Assembly: GCA_028292265.1 (NCBI GenBank)
Contig: JAQGMR010000051.1
Coordinates: 37,455-101,454 of the forward strand
DNA from: Herminiimonas sp.
GTDB lineage: Bacteria > Pseudomonadota > Gammaproteobacteria > Burkholderiales > Burkholderiaceae_D
Length of the DNA: 64,000 nt
Direction of reading: 5' to 3'
In this document: positions 25,118-35,888 of the stretch, in pieces
Position numbering within the stretch: the first letter of the stretch is position 1
How the letters are laid out: each line of letters begins with the position of its first letter
Made by a program: the position numbers and the translations under genes
The notes under the pieces: model-generated
The model's database searches: none
What the model saw: the letters and a program-made list of their open reading frames with translations, nothing else
Told to the model about the DNA's origin: nothing

Positions 25118-25487
25118 GGCTGGCGGAGCGATGCTCGTGGCGCCAGTTTGCGCCATGGGTTTGTGTCTGCTTTGGGATGCGTTGCCAGTTTCCTTATTTG
25201 AGCAGCAGAGACGTTGCGCTGCGTGCGCTATAAGACAAGCCGCCCCACCTTTGTTCCGTCCTGGCTGGTTTAAAAAACAAGAAACCAGATGAAACAAGTC
25301 CTTTTACTCGTCGCAATATTAGGTCATGATGGCGGCTAACAATTTAATCCAGTAAAGCCTCGGCGGGACTCGCTGTTCCGACGCATCTGACGCTGTTTGT
25401 TCCTCTGTGTATTATCAAAACAGTCATCTTGCAACTGGCCAAAATTGGCATAGGTGCAATTAATCGACATGAGAGAGGACCAGAGCA
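25118..25487. other. 370-bp gap before the HTH gene
   Basis: No gene recognised. The part after 25270 is AT-richer and likely holds the promoter of the HTH gene; TTGCAACTGGCCAAAATTGG at 25431-25450 includes a short TGGCCA palindrome. Confidence 0.4.
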
Positions 25488-25787
25488 ATGAACAGTGACA
25501 GCCAGCCTGAGCAACGCGGATACGACCCGGACAATCTGCTTGGCTCATTGATCGGAAAGTTGAAGTTGAAGAACGACGCGGCACTTTCTCGTGCGCTCGA
25601 AGTGTCACCTCCGGTTATCAGCAAGATACGGCATCGCAGGCTTCCGGTGACGGCATCGTTGTTGATCCGGATGCATGAAGTAAGCGCGCTCAGCATCAAG
25701 GAGTTGCGCGATTTGCTGGGTGACCGGCGTAACAAGTTCCGCATCAGCGAGAAGCACTTCAAGCCGAAGTCCACGCCCAACGAGTGA
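25488..25787 (+). CDS. Small HTH (Xre-like) DNA-binding protein
   Basis: 99 residues. Central region LKNDAALSRALEVSPPVISKIRHRRLPVTASLLIRMHEV matches a helix-turn-helix of the Xre/Cro type, with SPPVISKIRHRR as the recognition helix. The acidic N-terminus and basic C-terminus (KFRISEKHFKPKS) flank it. Similar short proteins are frequent in Burkholderiales and of unknown target. It precedes a small exported protein in the same direction, separated by a repeat-bearing gap of 159 bp. Confidence 0.75.
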   Translation: MNSDSQPEQRGYDPDNLLGSLIGKLKLKNDAALSRALEVSPPVISKIRHRRLPVTASLLIRMHEVSALSIKELRDLLGDRRNKFRISEKHFKPKSTPNE

Positions 25788-25830
25788 CGCCGGCGAGCAA
25801 GCGGCATCTCTGGCAGGCGATGCAGGGTGA

Positions 25831-25889
25831 CGAAGTGTCTTGCGCGAAGTGGTTCACGCGAGGTGCTTCGTTCGAAGTGTCTTGCGCGA
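25831..25889. repeat. 17-bp direct repeat pair
   Basis: CGAAGTGTCTTGCGCGA occurs at 25831-25847 and again at 25873-25889 (42-bp period). Between and after lie partial echoes (GTGCTTCGTTCGAAG, TTGCGCAAAGTGCTTCG). Non-coding, between the HTH gene and the exported protein gene; could be protein-binding sites or a decayed tandem repeat. Confidence 0.65.
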
Positions 25890-25946
25890 TCCTTGCGCAA
25901 AGTGCTTCGAGCAGTGGCGCCCGAACATTTATTTGGAGGTTTCAAC

Positions 25947-26405
25947 ATGATCCGGCTTGCTGCCCTATCTCTCGCACTCTTGTGTTGTGTGCCGGCCCAT
26001 GCCATCGGGCTCGGTAATGTTTTTGGCGCGCTGGTCGGGCGCTCTGGCGAGCTTGGCAATAACGATTCGGATGTCGATGAAGCGCTGACCAAAATCAGCG
26101 CGCAAATGAACCGCAAGACGCCGATGAGCGTCGACGAGCGCACTCGCCTCGACCGGGTGAGCGCGGAACCTGGCAAGCATTTGACCTATCATTACACCCT
26201 GCTCGATGTTCGCAGCGATCAGATCAGTTCCACCGATTTCCGTGCCAAAGTGACCGGTCCGATGAAGGACAGACTTTGCAGCGCCCCCAGCATGCGGGGC
26301 ATCCTGAAAAGCGGCGTCTCCGTCGGTTACGTGTACCAGGGCATGGACGGGAAACCCATCGGTGGTGTCAATTTCCCGGCGGGCGTCTGCAATGCCAGCA
26401 CCTGA
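25947..26405 (+). CDS. Exported protein of unknown function
   Basis: 152 residues from the ATG at 25947 with GGAGG 7 nt upstream. Signal peptide MIRLAALSLALLCCVPAHA with cleavage after AHA. The mature protein has an Asp/Glu-rich first third and two Cys (LCSAPSM and GVCNAST) that could pair. I do not recognise a family. It may be regulated by the small HTH gene upstream, an inference from position only. Confidence 0.75.
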   Translation: MIRLAALSLALLCCVPAHAIGLGNVFGALVGRSGELGNNDSDVDEALTKISAQMNRKTPMSVDERTRLDRVSAEPGKHLTYHYTLLDVRSDQISSTDFRAKVTGPMKDRLCSAPSMRGILKSGVSVGYVYQGMDGKPIGGVNFPAGVCNAST

Positions 26406-26511
26406 GGCCGGGCTCTGCGTTGGCACTGCGCTGTACAAGGCGAAACGCATTTTGCGACGCTACCGGCGTGCGCCAGGGCGAACCTTCTGACTCCAAACTC
26501 TTTGAATCGAT

Positions 26512-26730
26512 ATGAATCAGCGTAGTCAAACGGTCGCAGACAAACGGCGACCATTCCAATGGTATGTGCTGGGAGCGCTCTTTGCCGGCATGTCGCTGGC
26601 AGGCTGCGCCGGCCCCGAACACACCGTCAGCCAGGCCGGCGATCCTCCCGCCCACCGCGAAGCAAATTTGTATCCGTCGGTGCTAATGAAGTTTTGCCCG
26701 CCGGGTCTTGCTACCAAAGGGAAGTGCTAG
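26512..26730 (+). CDS. Possible small lipoprotein (72 aa)
   Basis: The N-terminus has basic residues (DKRRPF), a hydrophobic stretch (WYVLGALFAGMSLAGC) and a lipobox LAGC at residue 32, followed by a short hydrophilic tail ending in Cys. The leader is long, and no clear ribosome site precedes the ATG. Plausible as an outer-membrane lipoprotein, but no family recognised. Confidence 0.5.
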   Translation: MNQRSQTVADKRRPFQWYVLGALFAGMSLAGCAGPEHTVSQAGDPPAHREANLYPSVLMKFCPPGLATKGKC

Positions 26731-27261
26731 TCAGATGTTTTGGTCTGCGACGAGCCGCGATGGCTTGTCCGCACCTTGGCGACGAGACTGCGCTCCGGGC
26801 GCATTAGCAATCGTCCAGGGATCGGGTCCAAATCTCCGCATCGAACGCGAACAGTCCACAGGCAAGATCATCGAGGCCTTTCTGCGCGCTTAACTCGCTT
26901 ACAGGAGACAGAGCGCCGCTCCCACGGAAAAACAACGCGCATTGTGAAATAACCGGCGCCACCGTGTTAAATATTGACAGAACGCAACTTACGGGGCGCG
27001 AACGCCAGTAGCATGGTTTCAAGCGCGGCAAGGAAAATCCAAGTCGCAACAGCGGCAGTTAAGCCTTCAACGCCTTGGAATTATTACGCATGCGACATAC
27101 TCACAGCGGTATTGCGCGGTCGGCCGTCCGGGCCCACCGAGTTAGAAATAGTTCGGCGTTGGTTCGGATGTGGCACTACTACCGGGTATTCCGCACGCAA
27201 GCCGGGCCGGTGAAGGCGCTTTATTTTGCCTTTCGGCTGACGATGTAACGAGTGGTGCCGC
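26731..27261. other. 531-bp gap
   Basis: Between the small lipoprotein (plus) and the end of mobA (minus), i.e. a convergent gap. Short frames here look like random sequence. No terminator with a T run was found. Confidence 0.45.
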
Positions 27262-27888
27262 TCAAGGCACCGACCCTGGAGATTCGACTCCTTGCTCTTC
27301 GTAGCGGCGCAGTTCCTCAACTGTATTGATGTTGCGGAATGCCGCTTCATCTTCGAACAGTACCTCGGTGACGGCAAGCGACGCATACCAGGCGTCAATC
27401 TTCCTTCCTCCCCCAGACAGAAAATCTGTCAGGTGCGGCAGCAGCGCCACTTTCAGCAAGCAGAACACGGGATGCGACTGGCGAGCCCCATCCTTGCCTC
27501 CCGCGGTAACTGCGACGGCAAGATCCGCTTCCGCCGCTTCCAGCCCGTGCGCGAGTCGCGCTACCAGGTCGTTCGGCAAGAACGGCGAATCGCATGGCGC
27601 CGTTACCAGGTATTCAGTTTCGCAATGAAGCAGTCCGGTTTGAAGTCCAGCCAGCGGGCCGGCATGGCCCTGCATCGCATCCGGCCAAACCGGCACACCG
27701 AAGCCCTCATACGGTCCTAGATTCTGGTTCGCATTGATGAGCACCTCGCCGACTTGCGGCGCCAGGCGCATCAGCACATGCAGCGCCATGGGGGCACCCC
27801 GAAACAGCTGCAGGCCCTTGTCGACATTGCCCATCCGTGAGCCACGACCGCCAGCGAGAATGAGTCCTGTAATTTGTTCAATTTGCAT
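27262..27888 (-). CDS. mobA: MobA, molybdenum cofactor guanylyltransferase
   Basis: 208 residues. The nucleotide-binding signature LILAGGRGSRMGNVDKGL is at residues 9-26, and the metal-binding APCDSPFLP at about 100. MobA attaches GMP to Mo-molybdopterin, giving the bis-MGD cofactor needed by both formate dehydrogenases encoded next door. It lies 76 nt downstream of the ModE-like regulator gene on the same strand and is probably cotranscribed with it. Confidence 0.94.
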   Translation of the reverse strand: MQIEQITGLILAGGRGSRMGNVDKGLQLFRGAPMALHVLMRLAPQVGEVLINANQNLGPYEGFGVPVWPDAMQGHAGPLAGLQTGLLHCETEYLVTAPCDSPFLPNDLVARLAHGLEAAEADLAVAVTAGGKDGARQSHPVFCLLKVALLPHLTDFLSGGGRKIDAWYASLAVTEVLFEDEAAFRNINTVEELRRYEEQGVESPGSVP

Positions 27889-27964
27889 GGTTGCGCTATC
27901 AGGTTAATAAAAAGTTTTACCGGGAGGCCTCCGGCACGAAGGCATCATCAAAACGACTCCAGAA

Positions 27965-29173
27965 CTATTGCCGACGCGGGCTACGCGTGCTCGGCCTGGC
28001 CTTGGCCAGCGACGCACCTTGCGGTCCCGCTTTTGCCTTCACCGGTGGCGCTGCGGCGACCGATCCGGCCGCATCCTGTGGCAACGTCCTGGCTCCCGAT
28101 GGCGCTGCGCCAAACGCTTCGGCGAGGGACAGGATCTTGCCGGTGTCTTCACCATCGTAGCCGGGCAGGCTGTCGACGGCCTCGCGGTACGACGTGGACT
28201 GGATGATGGCAAGGACCCGGTGCATCAGCGGGTCTTCCAGCGACTCCGTGGTCAGTGCAAACATGTAGCGTTCGCGCAGTAGTGGTATGAACTCCAGTCC
28301 GAAACGTTCGGCGGCAGTTTGCACCCCAATGCCCACGTCCGCCATGCCGCTAGCGATATAGGCGGCGACGGCTGAATGGGTGAACTCCGCGTTCTCAAAA
28401 CCATTGATACCCATCGCCGACATGGCGGTGCGCGCCAACATCAGCTCCAGCAGCATTCGCGTGCCTGACCCGGTCTGACGGTTAACGAAGCGCACCTCGG
28501 GCCGCGCCAGGTCTTCCAGTCCACGGATGCCAAGCGGATTTCCAGGCGCGACGAACAGGCCCTGGTTTCGCAAGGCGAGGTGAATCAGGCAGTGAATTTT
28601 CGGATTTAGCCATTGGCGATAGTGGTCCGACGCCGGAGGACCGAATTCGCCGATTGGCACATGGAAGCCGGCAAGATCGCACTCCTTTCGCGCCAGCGCC
28701 ACCACGGCGTCGGTACTGTTGCGATACCGCAGTTCAAGCGGTAGCGACACTTCATTCAACCGCAACAGTAAAGCCGCAACGGCAAAACCGTGGCTGGCAT
28801 CAAGCCGGATGGTCCGCTCGCTTCCGCTTGCCGTCCGGCCCAGTTCAGTTTCGAGTTCGGATGCCAGGCTTTCGAGGGTAGGGGACAAACGCGCTGCAAT
28901 GCGGCGATCCGCCCACATCAGTTTGGCGGCAAGTGGCGTCAGTTGGGTGCCGCGCCCCCGGCTGGTGGTCATCAGGCTGGCGCCGAAAGTCTTCTCCGCT
29001 TCCCGTAACAAACCCCAGGCATAGCGATAGGACAGTCCCACCGCCACCGTCGCACGGGCGATCGACCCGGTCTCTTCAATCGCCCGTAGCAGCGCCAGCA
29101 AGGCGCCAGTGTCCAGCGTGCTTTTGTCGCCGTGACGAATCTCCCACTGCGGCTTGATGTTGACCTTGAACAT
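27965..29173 (-). CDS. ModE-like HTH regulator with periplasmic-binding-protein-like domain
   Basis: 402 residues. Residues about 15-95 form a LysR/ModE-type winged HTH (LLRAIEETGSIARATVAVGLSYRYAW, SRGRGTQLTPLA). Residues about 120-350 match the PBP-like domain of molybdate/tungstate-responsive regulators (RQTGSGTRMLLELML; SGMADVGIGVQTAAERFGLEFIPL). The last 45 residues are Ala/Pro/Lys-rich and probably disordered. It diverges from the fds genes across 117 bp and precedes mobA, so it probably controls the formate dehydrogenase operon in response to oxyanion or formate. The effector is inference. Confidence 0.87.
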   Translation of the reverse strand: MFKVNIKPQWEIRHGDKSTLDTGALLALLRAIEETGSIARATVAVGLSYRYAWGLLREAEKTFGASLMTTSRGRGTQLTPLAAKLMWADRRIAARLSPTLESLASELETELGRTASGSERTIRLDASHGFAVAALLLRLNEVSLPLELRYRNSTDAVVALARKECDLAGFHVPIGEFGPPASDHYRQWLNPKIHCLIHLALRNQGLFVAPGNPLGIRGLEDLARPEVRFVNRQTGSGTRMLLELMLARTAMSAMGINGFENAEFTHSAVAAYIASGMADVGIGVQTAAERFGLEFIPLLRERYMFALTTESLEDPLMHRVLAIIQSTSYREAVDSLPGYDGEDTGKILSLAEAFGAAPSGARTLPQDAAGSVAAAPPVKAKAGPQGASLAKARPSTRSPRRQ

Positions 29174-29253
29174 TATGCTGTTTGGAGCTTATTGATACTT
29201 GAATTGGCAGGTGATAACTTCCGCACACGCGTTGCAGAAAGTATAGCCCAGAT

Positions 29254-29273
29254 ATATGCTAAAAAAAGCACAT
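29254..29273. promoter_or_regulatory. Imperfect inverted repeat in the regulator/fds divergent gap
   Basis: ATATGCT and AGCACAT arms (6 of 7 pairs) around AAAAAA, in the middle of the 117-bp intergenic region. The form resembles ModE-type operators in spacing but not clearly in sequence. Candidate binding site for the divergent regulator. Confidence 0.4.
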
Positions 29274-29290
29274 TCTCGGGCGCATAGTCG

Positions 29291-31039
<1,749 letters not shown>

Positions 31040-31085
31040 CGTTAAAGCGAGCAAACGGGCCGGTATTTTCCGGCTCCAATAAATC

Positions 31086-33917
31086 ATGAACGCTATTACA
31101 CGCAGTGAACTCGCACTTCTCGATGTGCCCACCGTTGACTTCACCTTGAACGGCAAGCCGGTCCGGGGCAAGACCACCGAAAGTCTGCTTCAGATCGCCG
31201 ATCGCGAGGGGCTGGAAATTCCGCGCCTCTGCTACAAGGAAGGCATGGAAGCGGTAGGCAACTGCCGCTCCTGCATGGTCGAGATCAACGGCGAGCGCGT
31301 CCTCGCGCCATCCTGCTGCCGCTATCCCGTCAACGGCATGGTGGTGACCACCGACAGCGAGCGCGCGATCAAGGCACAGCAAATGGTGCTGGAGCTGCTT
31401 CAGTCCGACATGCCGGAAGCCGAGTACACGCGCCACAACGAAGTCGATGAATGGTCGCGCAAGCTGAACGTGCAGAAACCGCGCTTCGCGCCGCGCCCGT
31501 CGGTGCCGCAAGACCTGTCGCATCCGGCTATTGCGGTCAATCTCGATGCCTGCATCCAGTGCACCCGCTGCCTGCGCGCCTGCCGTGACGAGCAGATGAA
31601 TGATGTGATTGGCCTGGCCCTGCGCGGCAATGCGGAGAAGATCGTATTCGATATGGACGACCCAATGGGCGCGTCGACCTGCGTCGCCTGCGGCGAATGC
31701 GTCCAGGCCTGCCCGACCGGCGCCCTGATGCCGGCGCGCGACGCTGCCATGGCGGTGCCGGACAAGAAGGTGGAATCGGTTTGCCCGTACTGCGGCGTCG
31801 GCTGCCAACTGACCTACAACGTCAAGGACAACCAGATCCTTTACGTGGAAGGCCGCAATGGGCCTGCGAACCGCGAGCGGCTGTGCGTCAAGGGTCGTTA
31901 CGGCTTCGACTATGCCAACCATCCGCAGCGCCTCACCAAGCCGCTGATCCGTCGCAGCGATGCGCCCAAGCGCGGCGATTTCGTGATGGACCCTAACAAT
32001 GTCATGGACATTTTCCGTGAAGCGACCTGGCAGGAAGCGCTCGATTTTGCGGGCGGCAAGCTGGCCGAAATTCGCGACACGCACGGCAAGCGGTCCCTGG
32101 CCGGTTTCGGTTCCGCCAAGTGCAGCAATGAGGAAGCCTACCTGTTCCAGAAACTGGTGCGGACCGGCTTCGGCAGCAACAACGTCGACCACTGCACGCG
32201 CCTGTGCCATGCCTCATCGGTAGTGGCGCTGCTGGAAGGTATCGGCTCGGGCGCCGTGTCAAATCCCGTGATGGACGTCACCAAGGCAGACGTGGTGATC
32301 GTGATTGGCGCCAATCCGACAGTCAACCATCCGGTCGCCGCGACATGGATCAAGAACGCGGTCCACAACGGCACCAAGCTGATCGTTTGCGACCCGCGCC
32401 GCTCGGAACTGGCGCGCATGTCGCATCGCTTCCTGCAGTTCAAGGCCGACACCGACGTCGCCATGCTCAACGCCATGATGCATGTGATCGTGAACGAAGA
32501 TCTGGTCGACAAGGACTTCATCGCCAGCCGCACCATCGGCTATGAGGAGTTGAAGGCCAATGTGGCTGGCTACAGTCCTGAAGCGATGGCGCCGATTTGC
32601 GGCATCGATGCCGAAACGCTGCGCTATGTGGCGCGGCTGTACGCAACGTCGAAGGGTTCCATGATCTTGTGGGGCATGGGCATTTCACAGCACGTGCATG
32701 GCACCGACAATGCGCGCTGCCTGATTGCGCTGGCCCTGATGACGGGCCAGATCGGTCGTCCTGGCACCGGCCTGCATCCGCTGCGCGGCCAGAACAATGT
32801 GCAGGGCGCGTCCGACGCAGGACTGATTCCGATGATGTATCCGGACTACCAGCGCGTCGACAATCCCGACGCCAAGGCCAAGTTTGAAAAACTGTGGGGC
32901 ATGGAGCTTGACGACCAGCCGGGCCTGACCGTGGTGGAAGTTATGCGCGCCATCGGCGAAGGCAAGGTCAAGGGCATGTATGTCATGGGCGAGAATCCGG
33001 CCATGTCCGACCCGGATGCGAACCACGCGCGCGAAGCCTTGGCCGCGCTCGACCACCTGGTGGTGCAGGATATTTTCCTGACCGAGACGGCGTATCTTGC
33101 GGACGTGATTCTGCCGGCCACCGCCTTCCCGGAAAAAACGGGCACCTTTACCAACACGGACCGGCTGGTTCAGATGGGCCGCCAGGCAATCAATGCGCCG
33201 GGCGAAGCGAAACACGACTGGTGGATCCTCAACGAACTGGCCAAGCGGGTCGGCCTGAACTGGCCGTACCAGCACATCAGCGAAGTGTTCGACGAAATGC
33301 GGCGCAGTATGCCGAGCATCGGCGGCATCACCTGGGAGCGTCTTGAAGCAGAACATTCGGTGACCTATCCCTGCACGCAGGAAGGCGACCCCGGGCAGTC
33401 GGTTGTGTTCGTCGACGACTTCCCGACCCAAACCGGCAAGGCCCGCTTCGTTCCGGCTGACATCATTCCGGCAGCGGAGCGGCCCGACGCCGAATACCCG
33501 ATGGTGCTGATCACAGGCCGGCAGCTTGAGCACTGGCATACCGGCAGCATGACGCGCCGGGCGACCGTGCTGGATGCGCTGGAACCGGATCCGGTCGCCA
33601 TGCTGCATCCGCTCGACATCGTTGACCTTGGCATTCAGGCCGGAGATGTGATCACGATTGAGTCGCGTCGCGGCAAGGTGTCGCTGTATGCGCGTGCCGA
33701 CGAAAGCAGCCCGAAGGGCGCAGTGTTTGTGCCTTTCTGCTACTACGAAGCGGCGATCAACAAGCTGACCAACGACGCGCTTGACCCGTTTGGCAAAATA
33801 CCGGAGTTCAAGTATTGCGCCGTTCGCTTGAGCGTCGGTGGTCCGGTGCCGGTGCAGGGCAGTTACGGTGGCGGACAAATCTTGTCCGGACTGGCCAAGA
33901 AGGCCGTGCTTTCCTGA
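31086..33917 (+). CDS. fdsA: FdsA, Mo-bis-MGD catalytic subunit of NAD-linked formate dehydrogenase
   Basis: 943 residues. N-terminal [2Fe-2S] ferredoxin domain (Cys49, 60, 63, 77/78), a NuoG-like His-Cys region, two [4Fe-4S] ferredoxin motifs (CIQCTRCLRAC, CVACGECVQACP), then the molybdopterin oxidoreductase domain with its own [4Fe-4S] motif CPYCGVGC. Cys374-His375 in CTRLCHASS are the Mo ligand and the conserved catalytic His; the enzyme uses Cys, not Sec. The C-terminal molydop-binding domain ends FKYCAVRLS. It oxidises formate to CO2 in the cytoplasm, in operon with the fused FdsB, and is followed by a strong terminator. Confidence 0.96.
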   Translation: MNAITRSELALLDVPTVDFTLNGKPVRGKTTESLLQIADREGLEIPRLCYKEGMEAVGNCRSCMVEINGERVLAPSCCRYPVNGMVVTTDSERAIKAQQMVLELLQSDMPEAEYTRHNEVDEWSRKLNVQKPRFAPRPSVPQDLSHPAIAVNLDACIQCTRCLRACRDEQMNDVIGLALRGNAEKIVFDMDDPMGASTCVACGECVQACPTGALMPARDAAMAVPDKKVESVCPYCGVGCQLTYNVKDNQILYVEGRNGPANRERLCVKGRYGFDYANHPQRLTKPLIRRSDAPKRGDFVMDPNNVMDIFREATWQEALDFAGGKLAEIRDTHGKRSLAGFGSAKCSNEEAYLFQKLVRTGFGSNNVDHCTRLCHASSVVALLEGIGSGAVSNPVMDVTKADVVIVIGANPTVNHPVAATWIKNAVHNGTKLIVCDPRRSELARMSHRFLQFKADTDVAMLNAMMHVIVNEDLVDKDFIASRTIGYEELKANVAGYSPEAMAPICGIDAETLRYVARLYATSKGSMILWGMGISQHVHGTDNARCLIALALMTGQIGRPGTGLHPLRGQNNVQGASDAGLIPMMYPDYQRVDNPDAKAKFEKLWGMELDDQPGLTVVEVMRAIGEGKVKGMYVMGENPAMSDPDANHAREALAALDHLVVQDIFLTETAYLADVILPATAFPEKTGTFTNTDRLVQMGRQAINAPGEAKHDWWILNELAKRVGLNWPYQHISEVFDEMRRSMPSIGGITWERLEAEHSVTYPCTQEGDPGQSVVFVDDFPTQTGKARFVPADIIPAAERPDAEYPMVLITGRQLEHWHTGSMTRRATVLDALEPDPVAMLHPLDIVDLGIQAGDVITIESRRGKVSLYARADESSPKGAVFVPFCYYEAAINKLTNDALDPFGKIPEFKYCAVRLSVGGPVPVQGSYGGGQILSGLAKKAVLS

Positions 33918-33932
33918 GTTATTGACGTGCAC

Positions 33933-33970
33933 GAAACGAATAAGCCGCCTGCGGGCGGCTTATTCGTTTC
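33933..33970. terminator. Long hairpin terminator after fdsA
   Basis: GAAACGAATAAGCCGCC (33933-33949) pairs perfectly over 17 bp with 33954-33970 around a TGCG tetraloop. The T-rich descending arm (CTTATTCGTTTC) acts as the U tract. It is 15 nt past the fdsA stop. The mirror-image A/T arms make it potentially bidirectional. Confidence 0.9.
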
Positions 33971-34206
33971 CGGAGATCGCGGGCGAGCGGCTACCAGCAG
34001 CGGAAGGCAGCAATTGGCGGTCACGCCAGCGGCGAGCACCGAGAAGCTAGCAGCCAGCAGAGGACACGACAGCCATTCCAGGCCAGAACCGCTTGCTGAC
34101 GCTGGATAGCGCAAACGTTCCCGCGCCGTTCGTGCGAAAGCTTCCCTGGCAACGTTCCTTTCGTTGGAATTGGTTTAGACTTGTCGTCACATTTTCAGGA
34201 GATGGA

Positions 34207-35295
34207 ATGAGCATTAGCGTTGAAGCTGTAAAGGCCGCACTGACCGCTGTCGTCGATCCCAATACCGGCAAGGACCTCGTTACCGGAAAATCCGCGAAGA
34301 ATATCCAGCTTGACGGGGCGGACGTCGCGTTTGAAGTGGAACTGGGCTACCCCGCGAAAAGCCAGATCGACCCGATACGCCGGGCTGCAATCGCTGCGGT
34401 GCGGGCCATCCCTGGGGTGGGCAACGTCAGCGTTAACGTGCACAGCAAGATCGTCGCCCATGCCGCCCAGCGCGGCGTGAAGCTGATGTCCAACGTCAAA
34501 AACATTATTGCCGTCGCTTCGGGCAAGGGCGGTGTAGGCAAATCGACCACCGCGGTCAACCTGGCGCTGGCGTTGGCCGCCGAAGGCGCCCAGGTCGGCA
34601 TACTGGACGCCGACATTTACGGCCCGTCGCAACCGATGATGATGGGCATCTCCGGCCGGCCTGAAACGGTGGATGGCAAGACCATGGAGCCGATGGAAAA
34701 TCACGGCATCCAGGTCTCTTCGATCGGATTCATGATCGACCCGGACGAGCCGATGGTGTGGCGCGGCCCGATCGTTACCCAGGCTTTGCAGCAACTGCTC
34801 GACCAGACCAATTGGCGCGACCTCGATTACCTGATCGTCGACATGCCGCCGGGCACTGGCGATATCCAGCTCACCCTGTCGCAGAAAGTGCCGGTCACGG
34901 GTGCCGTGATTGTCACCACGCCGCAGGACATCGCCTTGCTGGATGCACGCAAGGGCCTGAAGATGTTCGAGAAGGTCGGCATTCCGATTCTTGGCATTGT
35001 CGAAAACATGAGCGTGCATATTTGCACGAACTGCGGCCACGCAGAGCCGATCTTTGGCGAGGGCGGCGGTGAGCGCATGTGTGCCGAATACGGCGTCGAG
35101 TTCCTGGGTGCGTTGCCCCTGACCATGTCTATTCGCGAGCAGGCGGATTCCGGCAAGCCGACCGTGGTGGCCGACCCCGACGGACCGGTGGCCAAAATCT
35201 ACAAGGAAATCGCGCGCAAACTGGCGGTGAAGGTGGCGGAAAAGGCCAAGGACATGTCCAGCAAATTCCCGAGCATCGTCATCAAGAATGACTAG
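34207..35295 (+). CDS. Mrp/ApbC-type P-loop iron-sulfur carrier ATPase
   Basis: 362 residues from the ATG at 34207 (CAGGAG 5 nt upstream). The N-terminal MIP18/DUF59 domain covers about residues 1-90; the P-loop ATPase domain begins ASGKGGVGKSTTAVNLA (about residue 103). A CxxC (CTNCGHAE, about residue 277) is the family's cluster-binding site. Mrp proteins bind and transfer [4Fe-4S] clusters. Its place between two multi-cluster formate dehydrogenases is suggestive, although mrp is a general housekeeping gene with its own leader here. Confidence 0.94.
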   Translation: MSISVEAVKAALTAVVDPNTGKDLVTGKSAKNIQLDGADVAFEVELGYPAKSQIDPIRRAAIAAVRAIPGVGNVSVNVHSKIVAHAAQRGVKLMSNVKNIIAVASGKGGVGKSTTAVNLALALAAEGAQVGILDADIYGPSQPMMMGISGRPETVDGKTMEPMENHGIQVSSIGFMIDPDEPMVWRGPIVTQALQQLLDQTNWRDLDYLIVDMPPGTGDIQLTLSQKVPVTGAVIVTTPQDIALLDARKGLKMFEKVGIPILGIVENMSVHICTNCGHAEPIFGEGGGERMCAEYGVEFLGALPLTMSIREQADSGKPTVVADPDGPVAKIYKEIARKLAVKVAEKAKDMSSKFPSIVIKND

Positions 35296-35360
35296 GAAGA
35301 ACACTGCGGGAATGACGGAGCCGAAGCGGGCGGGCAGGTGCGCGGTTTGAGGGAGGGACT

Positions 35361-35888
35361 ATGCGTATCGGGGTCGTAATGCAGCGGCTGCCGCTGCAAA
35401 ACAACCGCTGGCAGTCCCATCAATGGCGTCCGCTTGAAATTGTCGGCGCGGACGTGCTTTCCGACGCCGGTGATGGCGCGCCGCGCTGTCTGCGCGACGA
35501 CCCCGATGAACTCCGATGGTTATTTTCCGGTTTCGAGGTTTTGTTGCACCGCGACGAAGCCGAAGGATACTTTCTGAACCTGCAGGCGCCGGCCCCAAGC
35601 TGGTTCGTGATGTGGCGCATGGAGCAGGTTGGTGACACTGAAATTGCGGTACCGAAGTTCGTAACCCTGTCCTACAATGAAGCTGCAAGGCTGATGGACG
35701 GTGGCGAGCAGGTCGATCGAATGGAAGCATCCGACGACGTCATCGCCAACATGGTTGAGTTCGTTACGACGCACTACCAGCCCGAGATCAAGCGCAAGCG
35801 TAAAAAGCCGTCCTTTGAAGGCGGCGCCGGTGTCGACAAGATGGCACGCGCTGAAGGCCAAGGTGGAGACGGCAATGGCGGCAAGTGA
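35361..35888 (+). CDS. DUF3305 protein of the formate dehydrogenase cluster
   Basis: 175 residues. N-terminus MRIGVVMQRLPLQNNRWQ, a DRL/EGYFLNLQAPAPSWFVMWRM core and a basic Lys/Arg tail; this is the DUF3305 pattern, found almost only beside DUF3306 and periplasmic formate dehydrogenase genes. No catalytic motif or signal peptide is visible. It begins the fdh operon and overlaps the DUF3306 gene by 14 nt, implying a joint role. An assembly or quality-control function for FdhA is inference. Confidence 0.85.
   Translation: MRIGVVMQRLPLQNNRWQSHQWRPLEIVGADVLSDAGDGAPRCLRDDPDELRWLFSGFEVLLHRDEAEGYFLNLQAPAPSWFVMWRMEQVGDTEIAVPKFVTLSYNEAARLMDGGEQVDRMEASDDVIANMVEFVTTHYQPEIKRKRKKPSFEGGAGVDKMARAEGQGGDGNGGK

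Noticed and set aside
26708..26952. Small plus-strand genes between the lipoprotein and mobA
   Set aside because: Overlapping short frames without ribosome sites or protein-like features.
33933..33970. Attachment site or insertion-sequence end
   Set aside because: The perfect 17-bp hairpin with a tetraloop and T-rich 3' arm, 15 nt past fdsA, is fully explained as a terminator; no integrase or transposase is near.
34195..35304. 369-codon minus-strand frame opposite mrp
   Set aside because: Antisense shadow with His/Asp-rich composition and no family features.
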